This document shows positions 36,031 to 48,765 of a stretch of DNA of 64,000 nt, piece by piece. The notes below the pieces were generated by a model, which worked only from the letters and a program-made list of their open reading frames with translations, was not told the origin of the DNA and made no database searches. Numbering within the stretch: position 1 is the first letter of the stretch; the number at the start of each line of letters is the position of its first letter. Made by a program: the position numbers and the translations under genes. The stretch is from Todiramphus chloris collaris (Eukaryota; Chordata; Aves; Coraciiformes; Alcedinidae): positions 2,778,123-2,842,122 of the forward strand of contig JANVCC010000030.1 of the NCBI GenBank assembly GCA_025345505.1. Reading direction: 5' to 3'.

Positions 36031-39000
36031 TCCAGGAGTGCCTTTACCTCTTCCACGGGATGCCTCCCTAAAAGTTGTCAGAATATATTCCCTCCTCCCA
36101 AACTTTCTCCAGTATAGGCTACAGTGCTAGCACAAAAAGTCTACAACCTGTTTCTGACTACAATAGTTTAAAACTGAAAGGAGAGATTCTGTAGTTCTCA
36201 CTACAGTCTTGCTCATGCTTCCCAAAGGAGGACATAGCTATTCTTCAGCAGTATTTTCCAAGCAAAATGATCTTTGTATTGCCAGTATCTGTCCTGTGCT
36301 TCAATCCAAGGAGTAATGCCACCATTCTGGTGTAATTGACATAATACAGAATAGCTGGTCATTATAAATCACAATGTCCTAATGAAGGATAAAAAGAAAA
36401 GGAACATTTATGTGGCACACATAATTCACAGCACATTTATATTGGCATTTTTCAAGAGCTGAAAAGGTATATGGATAGAGGGTGAGGAAGGAGAAGTGAA
36501 ATAAAGAACTGCATGATATACTCACAGGATGTCTGTTCTGAGTGCAGACAAATTTCTGAAAACTTTTTAAAGGTCACAGTTGCTCAAGTTTACACTGAAA
36601 AGTTCAGGTTTTTTCCCCTCATCCTTACTGATCTTAATGTGTTCTCCTTTGTGGTTTCATGCCATGTCTAAATGAGTTAGTGACTTTCTTAAGATTGTTG
36701 TTACTATTCAAGAATTACGCATATTAATTATGCAATACATTACTGTAATATTTAATAATAATTTACTTCAGGCTTTTAATTAGCATGACTACTGACATGA
36801 AATATGGTGCAGAACATAGCAAAATAAGAATACTAATGGTAGAAATAACAACAAGAGATGTAACTGTCCATATAGTACATGCAAGCTCCATCTATTTTAG
36901 GAGAACTTGCTGGGTTTTAGCAGGATTTAATCAGCATGATAGGAACACTCCTATGAGCATGTGATCTTTGCTGTCTGAAGAACCTTTATGTCCATGCAAT
37001 TGTTTTATTTAATTTCTCCCATGCCATTTTGAAGGCTTCGTTGTCATTAGTACTCCAGATCAAATTCAATAATCCAGATCCTTAATTTTACCAACCCCTG
37101 AAAGGCCATTTAAATCATCAATCACACCCTGACCTTCCTGGGAGTCCCACAGAAGGGAGCCTTGGCAACCGGCAACCCGGGTGCGAGCACTAAGTAAAGT
37201 AGGAAAATAAATACACTGTGTTTCCCCACAAAGGAACGGAATCACAGAGCCCTCGCAACACGGGGCCGGCTTCTGCAGAGCTGCACCGCAACACCTCCCT
37301 TTCGGAAGGCAACGCAGCGGCAGGCCTGCTGACCCTGCTGTTTAAGCCACCCCTGGCAGTCTCAGACAGTTTTTCACTTCTCTGGGAAAGGTGAAAGCAG
37401 CAAACACAACCCTACAAACCCTTACATGCAATGAATCTGCCTGCTTGACCTTCACACTTTTAAAAGATAAGGAACTTCCACATCAGTAATCACAAGCACA
37501 GGAAAATGCCATACGGCAGTTAATGCTCTTTTCTAGGCTGCAAACATTCCCCCCCCCCCCCCCCCCCCCCCTTTTTTTTTGTTTGGGGGGTGCTTCTAGG
37601 ATAACGGGATTGCTCGTATTTACTGCTGGTGAGAGATGAGCAGGTTAATGACAAGACTGTAAAATAAAACTCCACTTAAAGTCAGAGTAACCCCAGCAGC
37701 AAGTATTGGTATCTTCTAAAAACTTAAATGAGGCTGCCAAAATGGTTACATATGTAGCAAGAGCTGAAGGTAAATCCAAGTCTATGGTCCTAAAGAGTAA
37801 GTGTAATCACTATTTTATCTCCATTTAAGTGATACATTAGGACAGAAGGAACACCACTGTGTTCCTATCTGCACAAACAGATATTTAACAGTGGTACCAT
37901 TTTATGCAAACTACCTATTAAGCTACTATGAAAGTGCCAAAAAATGTAGCAAAGTAATTAAATAATGGACAAGGCCTGAATTTTATTATGAGCTTTCCAA
38001 ACCACAAAAACAATGCCAAAAGATAGTATAAATTCAGTATTGTTTGAAATTCTTTGGCACTGGGGGTTCTTGAAGTCCTGTGCTCTGATCTGCTCTTTAT
38101 TACTCATCCACAAAACATCTAGCAATTTTTATTACAAGTCCCATCCATTAGAGTATTAAACTTAAACTCAATATACACTGCAAGGTCGTGATCCCACTGG
38201 TGATGAAAATCTGTGTCTGGTACAGCCTGCTTCATTTAAGGCTTAGATCTCTTGACCTACTGAAAAAATGAGACTCACAAAAGGCACGCTCGGATGTCAG
38301 AAAGAGTAGACTCGGCACAGAGATGGAAAGTCCACCTAATACCACCAACCGGTTTAACTGCACCCCAGACTCTATTTATGAAGCCCTTCTGATGCCAGTG
38401 CTCTGGAAGAAAACCCCTCTGGTTATCCGATGTCTAAGTTGAAATTAGCCCTTCAGATCAGATAATGACAACAAACAAATATTTAAGCCAAGCTGCATGG
38501 GCATTATACCTGCTGCTGGCTACAGTAAGTCTGTAATCTTTGGAATCTCTTCTATTTTAGTCAATATTTGCTAAGTTAAGTTATACTTTAGATTTTGAAA
38601 TACTGTGCTGGCAAATGTAATAACTTGAATAATGCTATTTTGCAAAAGGTAAATAGCACATTCTGGGCTGCATATATAATAAGAATGAGGTCAGAGTGAC
38701 ACAGCCCAACATGTGACATTGCTTCTTTATAGAGGACCTTATATTCTTCACACTTGAGAACAGTTAGGTACTTATATTGAAAAAAAATCACAAGATTCTT
38801 GAAAGATTTTCACATCTTGATCTCACTCCTCTTTGCTTTATTATTCTCTTTCCTGCCATTTTATTATTTTGTTTTTTAGCATCTGAAATTGAGTGATTAC
38901 TTCATCTCAGAAGCAGTGTGATACTTTAAACTGTTTACATTTTAATTGTGGAACAAGGAACCAGGATTTGCCAAACAAACAATATAATGTGTTCTTGATG

Positions 39001-39216
39001 TATTAGGTTAATTAATACTAATTCTACCACTCCTGTTATCTCTCCAGCCTTGTCTCTTGCCACATACTGTCCAGATAAGGACTTCTGTGAGATAACAAAT
39101 CTAGACCGGTTACATCACCCATTAGAAGGTAGAAAATTGCACAAAAACTGCCTAGTTATTGCCTAGCAACAGTATAGTATTGCCTTAGTATTCTGATTTG
39201 CCAAGACAGTTCTCTT
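36031..39216. other. Noncoding stretch with a GC-richer patch and a C/T homopolymer
   Basis: No gene recognised. A moderately GC-rich, CpG-containing patch lies at about 37130-37340. A C23T9 run lies at 37549-37580. An AT-rich segment at 36690-36800 carries an inverted repeat GCATA-TTAAT-TATGC (36719-36733) and may be conserved. Confidence 0.55.
37549..37580. repeat. C23T9 homopolymer pair
   Basis: Twenty-three C followed by nine T on the plus strand, then GTTTGGGGGG. It is a likely site of length variation and sequencing error, and the G strand could fold into a quadruplex. Confidence 0.95.
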
Positions 39217-39487
39217 TCACAGAATTATAGAATTGTTGGAAAAGACTTATAAGATCATCAAGTCCAACTGTTAACCCAGCACCGCCAAGTCTACCGCTAA
39301 CCCATGTCCCTCAACACATCTACACACCTTTGACATCCCTCCAGGGATTGGGACTCCACCACTGCCCTGGGCAGCCTGTTCCAGGGCCTGACAATCCTTT
39401 CGGCCATGAAGTTTTCCCTAATATCCAACCTAAACCTTCCCCAGTACAACTCGAGGCTGTTTGCTCTCATCCTAACACTGGTTATCT
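39217..39487 (-). mobile_element. CR1 LINE 3' fragment, minus orientation
   Basis: It begins with the reverse complement of the CR1 end (CACAGAATTATAGAATTGTT, then GGAAAAGACTTATAAGATCA) and continues through CR1 3' sequence (CCTCCAGGGATTGGGACTCC, GGGCAGCCTGTTCCAGGGCC, CCTAATATCCAACCTAAACC). It is inactive and 5'-truncated. Confidence 0.95.
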
Positions 39488-42480
39488 ATATACCTATCTG
39501 CTCTAATCTATCAGGTTAATCTGGTCGAATGAACTCATCTAGAACAGACAAAATTAGAATTAGCCTTTGAGCAAGGATGCTGGGATTTGCGAGCTACGCT
39601 GGGAACGCAAAAACGCGACTTGCTGTTGGTTATGCTGCTTTCGCTGTGAAAACGATGATAGAGGCCACTCCAGAAATTGAAACGGTGAGAGCATAATAAA
39701 GGGTGGAAGACACATTTTATAAATGGAGACTAAAGAAAAGCATTTTCAAACACTTAGGGACTGTATGCGACACTCCCATTGTTAGGGATGGGCGCTGAGC
39801 CAAAATGGTTATACTCAAGGGGAAGAGACAGTTTGGAACTGTTAAATGGAAATATTTTGTATAAAACGTGTAATTAAATTGTGGAACACTCTTTCATTGT
39901 AAAATACTGAGTATAATAGCTTAAGAGGATGTAAAAAATACCCAGATATTGTAGACATTACCCATGTAGACATGTAATGTATCATACCCAATTACTCTAA
40001 AATAGTGTAGCAGTCCATGTTGGTAGCACAGAAAAACACATCCTCCTGCTCAAGATATGGTGTTATCAACCATAGGCTGTGTATATATTTATTTATATAT
40101 ATTTAACATACACAGGTGTGTATATTAAAACTGGTCCCTAGAAGTACATATCCCAAACTGGAAAAGCAAAACAAATAAATAAAGAGGGATCCCAAACATT
40201 TAACTCCTCAAGGAATCATTCAACACTGATCTTGCTACGTAAAGCTGAGCTTTATGTTCCCATTAAATAGATGTGCTTTCCAAAGACAGGCAAGGAAATT
40301 GAGTAAAGCACATAGCGAGTGAATTCACAGTTCATTGATGGAATCCTTGATCTACTGAAGGTAAAGTGATTAAATCATTGGCTACCTAAGCCAGTAATGA
40401 GAAAACCCCTATGACTTGTAGATGCCTTAAAGCTGAGATGGTATTACAGGAAGGAGCAGGTAGACAGGTCCACAGAAATAAGTGAGTGGGATAAAAATAA
40501 CAAAAATCACTAGGCGATAACTTACAATAATTATTTGGCAACACAGAATGTTTTGAAGAGAGCAGAAAAATACATGGCAGGGAAAGTCTGGTTTCTCTTT
40601 ACAGAAAGAACACAAAGCTTGCCCTTCTCTCATGCTAACAGCAGCATAGTGACACCTCATTATTTTGGAATTTGCTACTGCCAACAGCTCTACCAAACAA
40701 GGAGCAACTGAAGTACCTGCTTCCCCTTATGCCTTTGTCCCTGCAAAACCCATCAAGCTCAGTATATTCTCTTTAGAGTTATTCTTTCTTTTGTGTTGTC
40801 CTATACAGAAATAATCATTTTCAAGGGGGAAAAAAACCCTCAAATCAGCATATCTGAAGAAAGTAACAGCACTAGCAACTACCAAACTGCAGTAACACCA
40901 AATTTCACTGAACACAATGGTAGGTCTGTCTCAAGCACAAAAGCTGTTAATATTCATCTGCAAAGGCATCAGAGCTGTTAATTTAACGGTCTTGTTTTCA
41001 AAAGTTCATTATGTTATGCAAAGTTAGTTAAAATTAGCCTTCCTTGGATTCTGCACATGATATTTTACAAGAGTAAACAATGAAACTAAGGTTTTCTCTT
41101 AAGAGAATTCAGGAACAAATCTCTGAAGATATTCAGCGACATGGTGTGAAAGTGCAGCAGACCATAGCAAAGCCCAGATGGTGGGTGCCATCAGTGTACA
41201 ACGATGAAAGATGTAACACTGGCTGGAAAAAATTCCATCAAGGTCCCCAGAACCTCATCAGCAAAAAAGAGATGTGAACTGCATGAGAGAAATGCCAGTG
41301 TTCTCACGTGAGCTGTGCACTTCCTACTTACTCGGTTTTATTTTAAGTTATCTACTTCACAACTAAACTTAATTTGATTCTGAGAGTTAGGAGCAAATTC
41401 GCCACTGTTCTGAATCCGGCACAGCCAACATCTGTGGCAAAGCATTCCTAAATGAGCGTGGGCTGCCCTCACAACAGATTGGGAAATTTCCACGCTCACT
41501 TTGCACTAACAAACAACTTCTAGATTAGATGAAAGATAGTGGCTAATCTCATCCCAACAGCTGTATGAAAATCATCTCACTATGAGTGAACTCTGATTTC
41601 AATAAAGAATAAATCTACTTACTGTTATACCATGCTTTTTATTTATAGTTACCAGGCTTTAAAATCATCCATTATTGCCTTAGGTGACAATCACAATTTC
41701 AGCTGTAGTTCACATGCAACAAATATTATTTCATGATTTAAGACAGCAGGAGAGCCTAATGTGCAACCCATTTTATTTTGTTTTCTTGAATAAAAATGAA
41801 CTGTTAGGGAGAGATAGCATTTTCTTAAAGGCTCCTGTGGATTTATAAAGCAATATATGTATGTATACCCAAAATATTCATTAGATTGTGTTAAGAAAAG
41901 CAGTGCAAAAATAACGGACTTTACACAAGGTAGGTTTTGAAGAGGTGAGTTTAAGAAAATTGATGTGAATTAAATAGAGTCCAGAAAAATCAAGTGTAGT
42001 AAAGGAAGGATATTACTAGCTATGCTTGTTCCAACAAAACATCTAAAGGATGTGTCACAAATGAGAACAGGAGTTGGTGTGCAGAAGCAAAGAGTAAGGA
42101 AAACAGTATCAAGGATAAAATGACAGCGATAAAAGGTAGAATCTAGAATACAGGAAAATTACATAAATTAGAACTAGAGCCTGAGGCGATCAAAAATACT
42201 TGAGAAAGCCAAATTGAAAAATGAGCATCAAATAGAGCAAAGCATCTCAACTAATACCAAAAGATATTTTAAGCATAATTATACACCAAAGAAGTGACAG
42301 GAGAAAAAGGTGATGGGGTGTAAAGGAACAGGATGGCTACACAGTAATTATTCCTGTACCTATCTTTAAAACTGAAGAGGGCAGACATTTGTCTAAGACT
42401 CAACACACAGAAATGATGGTGAGGAATTAAAAAGAAAAGGTGATAATGCCCAAACTGTCAATTAACTGGATTGTTGTTCT
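39488..42480. other. Noncoding AT-rich stretch
   Basis: No gene recognised. A TA-rich patch lies at about 40080-40130. Nothing else stands out by eye. Confidence 0.5.
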
Positions 42481-42910
42481 TAAAACTGCTAAGAGACCGG
42501 GGCTGAACAATGCTCATCTAAAAGTACTACATGAAGTAAGCATAGAAATTGGAGAAGGTGTAATGAAAATTTATATTTAGTACCATCATTTCAAGAGACT
42601 GGCATGGGGCCAACCAGACACACGGCAAGAAATTACCAGTCAGTTCATTTCCCATTAGTTGTCGAGCAAGTTTTAGACAACCATTAAAAGGATCACACTG
42701 GGGCTGGGGAGGAGGGGAACGTGAAAATTCAAAGCATAATCAAGGACAGCTAATATTGTTTCAGGTCATGCCTCAGTAACTCAGATTTCATTGAGCCTAT
42801 TACTGCCTAGCCTGGCAAAGGGGTGCAGTAAATGTCAAAGATGTTAGTTATTTAGATTGTCAGAAAACACTTGACAAAGCTCCACTTCTAGGAGGAACTT
42901 CTCAGTGTTA
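42480..42910 (+). mobile_element. Ancient degenerate LINE reverse-transcriptase fragment
   Basis: A heavily mutated non-LTR retrotransposon remnant, recognised from ordered reverse-transcriptase landmarks in shifting frames: a DW-x-x-AN block near 42598, NYQSVHFP (42631-42654; family NYRPVSL), a stretch near 42760-42800 corresponding to the region before the polymerase aspartate, and DVSYLDCQKTLDKAPL (42840-42887; family DVVYLDFSKAFDKVPH). The last two blocks are in different frames, so at least one frameshift separates them. It is much older than the CR1 copies in the window and looks like an ancient CR1/L3-like lineage. The outer limits are uncertain. Confidence 0.7.
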
Positions 42911-45900
42911 TAAACTAACAGACAATAAGCTCTAATGTGTCAGCAAGTTCTAAAATTCAGTTATTAAGCATGCAGCGCCATTGCAGAGCTCAAGGTGTTA
43001 GAAACCAACATAAGAGCAGGCAAAGAAAAGTCAACACTAGACCAGGAGGAACTAAAAGAAAGGTTACCGATCAGATATGCACAGGGGTGAAAAGCTCTTC
43101 TACCAAGTCACCCTCCATGGCAATTTAAATACAGGGTAGTTAGAGCTGCATCACCCTGACAAGGGGATCCAATTAGTTACAACCAGGATACAGAGGTTTG
43201 AAAAGGACACTGGGAATCACAGCAGTCCTGGAGGGAAGGAATTCAGATTGAGTTTTCCACTGTTCTTGTGTTACCAGCAGCAGAAATCTAGACCTGCCCT
43301 TTCAACCCGGACGGAGACACATCTGGACACCCTCCCAACACCAACCACTGGCCTACATGTTCCCACCTTGCAGGAAGGTCTGGGCATGATGATGCAAGAA
43401 CAAGTTTTGCCTGTTCTGCAGACAAATTCCTTTTAAAACTGTACTAAATGAGGACTGTTTACAGCTTTGTGTGCTGCTAACACCTGTCGGCTCCCTACCC
43501 CTTTACACTGTACTGTTGCAGTCATCCAAGAAAAGGACTTCAGCCAGTTACCAAGCAGAAAACCTATTTTCCTCTTCACAAAAGGCTTTTATGAGTGACT
43601 ATCTGCACGATTGCAACAATTAAGTATATTTAACTCCCTTTTTGAGTTTATCAAAGCCCCAGGAATGCAAATCCTGCAGGACTCCAAGATGCCTCCTGCC
43701 TTGCACAGAAGCCACTCCTGGAGCAATGCATGGAAAAAAGGACACTGCAGTGGCCTTTTAGCCCTGCCCTTGCTTGTCACAGCAGAGGCAACTTAGAAGG
43801 CAGCAAGTTTTATTCCTTATTGCGCCACACGGTCTCTATGGCTGTGATTGTGAAGTTGTAGGGTGCAGGACCACAAACATCAGCACACGAGCCATGCCAC
43901 AATGAAGAAAGGGATGTCAATAGAACAGAAAAAAACCACAAAAAAAACCCCTAAAAGAGTGCAAAAACCATCATGTACTCCCTCCCTATGCCCTCTGCCA
44001 CCCCTGCATAGAAGCAGTAGGCTGGAGTTTGACAGGCCTCTCTGCACTCTCATCCTCCCTGCCCTCCTGCTCAAATGCTGCACAATGCGATTCTTCCCAG
44101 ACAAGCTGACAGGCATTTTACCGGGAGCCAGCGCAGGGCTATGGGGAGAAGAGGGAGGGAGATGCTCTGTATGAGACTGAGCTGGTTGGAAGGGGAAGAA
44201 GGGAAGGAGGAAGACAGCCTGCACTGGAGACAGCTGTGAGAGTCCATGCCTCCAGGGGATGAGGATTAAAGAAGATGGAGCTAGGCAAGAAGAGAAATTC
44301 CTCCAGAAGATTAAAAAAGAATGGGAAAGGAAAAAAAAATGCAAAAAAAAAAAAAAGCCATGGCTTCAGTATCTCCATGAATCTGTTTAAACTATGCAAC
44401 TGCTTCAACCATGTGTTGGATCCTTAATTCATGCTAGAATTGCAGCATTCCTTCCACATCATACAAGAAGGCGAGAGATTATTTCAGGTAATCATTCAGC
44501 CTGTGGTCTCCTGCAATTTCTGATGCTCATCTTTGGCAAGGACCCTACTGCTGAGCAAAATGACATAGGGCTTCAGCATGTCTAGATTATAACTGCTATC
44601 TAGGAGTTAATGTTTCTATATACATATTAATGTGCCTTGCACATGATCCTACTTATGGGTAACTAAATGTGACCACAAGTCACAGTGGAATATTGGAAAA
44701 ATTATTCTGTTTGGAAGGACAGAACTGAAGAAAATAGACAGCTGTCACTGAAACAGTCTCTAGGACATTGTGTTCTTATTGAGCAACTATCCTTGGGGAA
44801 AGATTTGCAAAATATGCACCAAAAATTAAAGAACAAGAAGTTAAAATCTAAGGAAGTTTCACATACTTCTCTGTTGAGAAAGGTGGGAGGTAAGAGACAT
44901 TTAGTGAAACCAGGATGGCCAGATATTCAGCAAGAGTTAGTTTATAGAATTCCTTTGACTTCCACTAAGTAAAGCAGTTTACAGAAGCCAAGCCCCTCAC
45001 TTCTTATCTTTAAGATGTACCCCAATTCGATGAGAGGTTTTCCTAAACTCGGTTCACCTGCTAAAAACAATCACGTGTAATTTGTAGTGAATCTGACCTG
45101 CATTCTGTGTTAAGGTCTTCTGATTTATCCTTTTTGTTATTATTATTTTATTTTTCCTAAAAGGGCAAGTGAATAACTCAAATCCCATGACAGGTTTATT
45201 GCAGACAGAAATGGTCGTCTTTACATCATAAAACTTTTTTTCCTTAGAATCTTGTAAAGTGCTATAGAAGAGTATTTAAGTCATTTCCTTGTCTGAATTA
45301 AATAGAGACAGAGTATGTTGATTTATACATGGGCGGGTTTTTTTCCACTTCATTTTATTTAGAATAAAAACAAGTGAAAAGGGGAATTAATAAAATAGTG
45401 TTAAAACAAAACAACTGCCTCCCACAACACTTCCAAGATCTGCTTTTCCAAGATACACTCTTTTATCACCAAAGTGCTGTGTAACGGATTGCAGTAATAA
45501 AATTATTTCACTAGAATGATCTGGTTTACATAAGAATTCTTAAGCTTTTCTTTGCCTTTTCAAAGAATATATGAAAGCAAATTAGGAATTAGCTGCTAGG
45601 TTTAAAATAGTTGAATGTGTTAGGAAAAATGCAGATGTGTAATCCTGCAAATGTATGATAATTTAACATAAATAATTCTTGAATTAATTAAAGGATTTAC
45701 AGGTTTGTGTTATGTTCTTACTGCTGGCTTTTCTTTTTGAAAGCATGACTCAGAAATGATCATCCTACACATATCTGGCACATGTAGCCATATGGGTGGG
45801 TTTAGTGCACACAGCTATTTTTAGGCAAAATTTCAAATGTTTTGGACCTTCTCAAGTCCCAAGAGCTGACACGGTTTTGTCTTATGTAGCCCGCCTGACT

Positions 45901-48683
45901 CTGCAGTCTGGCCACCGTCCTTACAGGCAAGCGTTGGACAAATCAGAAAAATCTATGAATTTGCACAGGCCTGTAACTGGCCTGAGATGATGTTAAGAAA
46001 TGAGGGGCATGTCTCTCCTCACTTTAAGCATAACATATGGGGATTCTGAAGTACTGTTAGTCCTTGCCAAATTGTGTGTGTGTCAGAGGGGAAGGCAGAA
46101 GAGAAGATGGAGATTTTTTTAGTGTTCGTAAGAGCCGGGGGTAATTTTTGACTGTAGAACAAAAGCAGAGCCTCATTCAGCAAGATGACAAAAGGTTATT
46201 TGGCACCTGGCATAAAACACACTCCTTGCAAGAACCTGGCATGAAAACCAAAGTGATAATGACTAAAATGCCAATGTCTGTGCAATAAAATCATTGATGC
46301 TGAATGTTAAACAATCATAAACAGAATACTAAACCTTCTAAGAACGTTACTCCGGTGAACACCCAAAAATTAGGCAAACCTAAGCTGACAGCTTCTCTGA
46401 TATTAAGAAAATAAACAAATGTAATGTCACAAGATCTTTACCATTACCTATAATGTCCTAAGACATCAGGTAAACTGCAGGAAACATATACTGCTACTTG
46501 TTAATGAATCACATGGGACAAAATTACATCAGTCCGGTTAATGGATACTGTTCTTTGCCAAATCTATGGCTTTAAATTTAATTATAGTTGAGCTTCATCA
46601 ATCATACCGCAAAAGAACATGGTGATGAAGACTTGAACTCCAAGCACAGTCCTTAATCAACAGGCATTTGCCTCATAGTCGTCTAATACACTTGCCCATT
46701 GAAACCATTTGGTAGAAAAAAGAGAACTGTGGTCCTTGAAGCTTTATGATTAATAGGTGCATTAGAAGAATTCAGTTCTTGCCCTATAGATATTTCCTTG
46801 CCACAAATACAGATATAAAACACAATGTTTAGGCTCAGCCCCAAGTGTTCTCTGATTTTTACAACCAATTCACTCTATTGCTGCTAAACCACACTTCCCT
46901 GGGACAGTCACTTTTGCTTATGTTTCCCCATCTGTAGGAACAGTGACTGGTATGGTTCTGTACCTTTCATGGGACGGCAATGATTAACCTTTAGAACATC
47001 CTTGGCAGATTAAGGGCTCCTGAGATTCATGGAAAATATTCCATTCCCACCAGCAGTCTGGATTAGCACTTCATAAAGAAAATCTCCTAATTGTGAAACA
47101 TTCTTATTTCGATGAAAAATTCACTGGGAGGAAAATCAGTTCCTCCCCCTTCACCCCAACCCCCACCATCTACCTTGCATGACAGGAAATGAGATAGATT
47201 ATAAAAAAAAAAAAGTTTAATAACAGCTGCATGTTATAATTTCATTGCACAAAAATACCTGGCAGCAGTTCATTGAGCCAAATACCACATCATAGGGAGG
47301 GCAGGTTATCCTTAGACAAAGACTGAAGAATTAAGGTCTACCCTCTTTCTTAGAGATCTCATCTTTGATTCAGCAGTGTTCCTAACACCAGTGGCCCTCA
47401 AACCTCTCCGAGTAGGCAAATACTCAAGATGGAAAATGCTCTGGGTGCAACTCTCTGCCTCCCTCCTCCCCCTTCAACACCCACTGAGGTCCTTATTCAC
47501 ACTTCTATCAACTGCATACAGAAGAGAGAAAAATCATGCAAGTTTGCTCCAATAAATCTGTGTATCCAACAGAAACCTACGTGTTGCCTACATGTGGTAA
47601 ACCAAGAGCACAGTCCTGTTAACTACTCAGCCAACATTTCTACTGACCATAGGTAGTGGTCAAGCAAGCAGAGGATTCACTGCAGGAATGCTCCAACATG
47701 CAGCCACTTCCAGTAAAATGTTTATTTTCAAAGAAGCAGGTCTTTAGATATCGCTCCGCTTCTTGTGTATAGTTATAAGCATATTATCTTGATTTTTCAT
47801 AATTACATGGTAAATTGAGAAGTGTCCACTTCTCTACACTTAAACGGTTGGGGAAAAATGAGTGAGAAGAATGTTTTGGTTTTCAAGAGATATTTGTGCT
47901 AAACCAGCATACAACAATAACAACAACAACGTGCTCCTTCATAAAGGCAATTGCTAGGTGATTATGCATTTCAGAAGAAACAGCCATCAACTGGGAGCTA
48001 AAAAAAGTTTAAATAAGGAGCACTTGTGGATGTCACTCTGTAAAAGTTCATACCAAGGCAGTGACTGTATTCTATCTACAACTCTAATTAGTACCTAACA
48101 TGAATACCAGGAATTCAGAAACTTAATTAATCCTCACCGTTTTTCCTGAAAAAAAAAAAAAGGGCTATTCATTCCTTTACAGGGAGAGAAAGTAAGATTT
48201 AGAAGCTGTGCTGAGATTGCATTATGGCAGGCAGGTCTAAGAGGTGGTCAAAGCAGGCTGTATTCTCAGGCCATCTCTTCTAACATCTGACCTGGTGGCA
48301 ACTGGATAACCATGGACTGACAGTCTCCAAACCTCGCACCGTACTACATGTGACTAGAGATTAACATTGTCCATGTGGTCTTTGCTGCTTGGCTCCATTT
48401 CGTGGGAACATCACCAAAACCTCCACCCTTCCCATCTGCCAAGCCACAGGGGTTGTCCAGAGCCCAACCCTCAGTGTGCGCTTGCGTCCAAATAATCTGA
48501 ATGAAAGGTAAATTTGGGTTGAGTGCAGGCATAGCCAGGGATAAACTGCCAGGTATCTGAAATCAGAGGTTAAAAAAACCTGGATCACAGTTAGAAACTA
48601 CACTCTTAGGACACAGAGTGACCCCACTGTATAATATTGTGCTTAAAGCAACAGTAATGATGGTAAGCAAGGATTGAGCACAC

Positions 48684-48765
48684 CTCAGGTAACTTACTTT
48701 TATGCAGCCTTATTGCAAGGACTGACTAAATCTCAGGTAACTTACTTTTATGAACCCTTATTATG
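48684..48765. repeat. Tandem duplication, 48-bp period
   Basis: CTCAGGTAACTTACTTTTAT occurs at 48684 and again 48 bases later at 48732, each followed by similar sequence ending CCTTATT. Confidence 0.85.

Noticed and set aside
43880-44344. A 154-codon minus-strand frame with hydrophobic stretches
   Set aside because: Its Phe/Leu content comes from purine-rich plus-strand DNA; no family resemblance, and another frame is open over the same bases.
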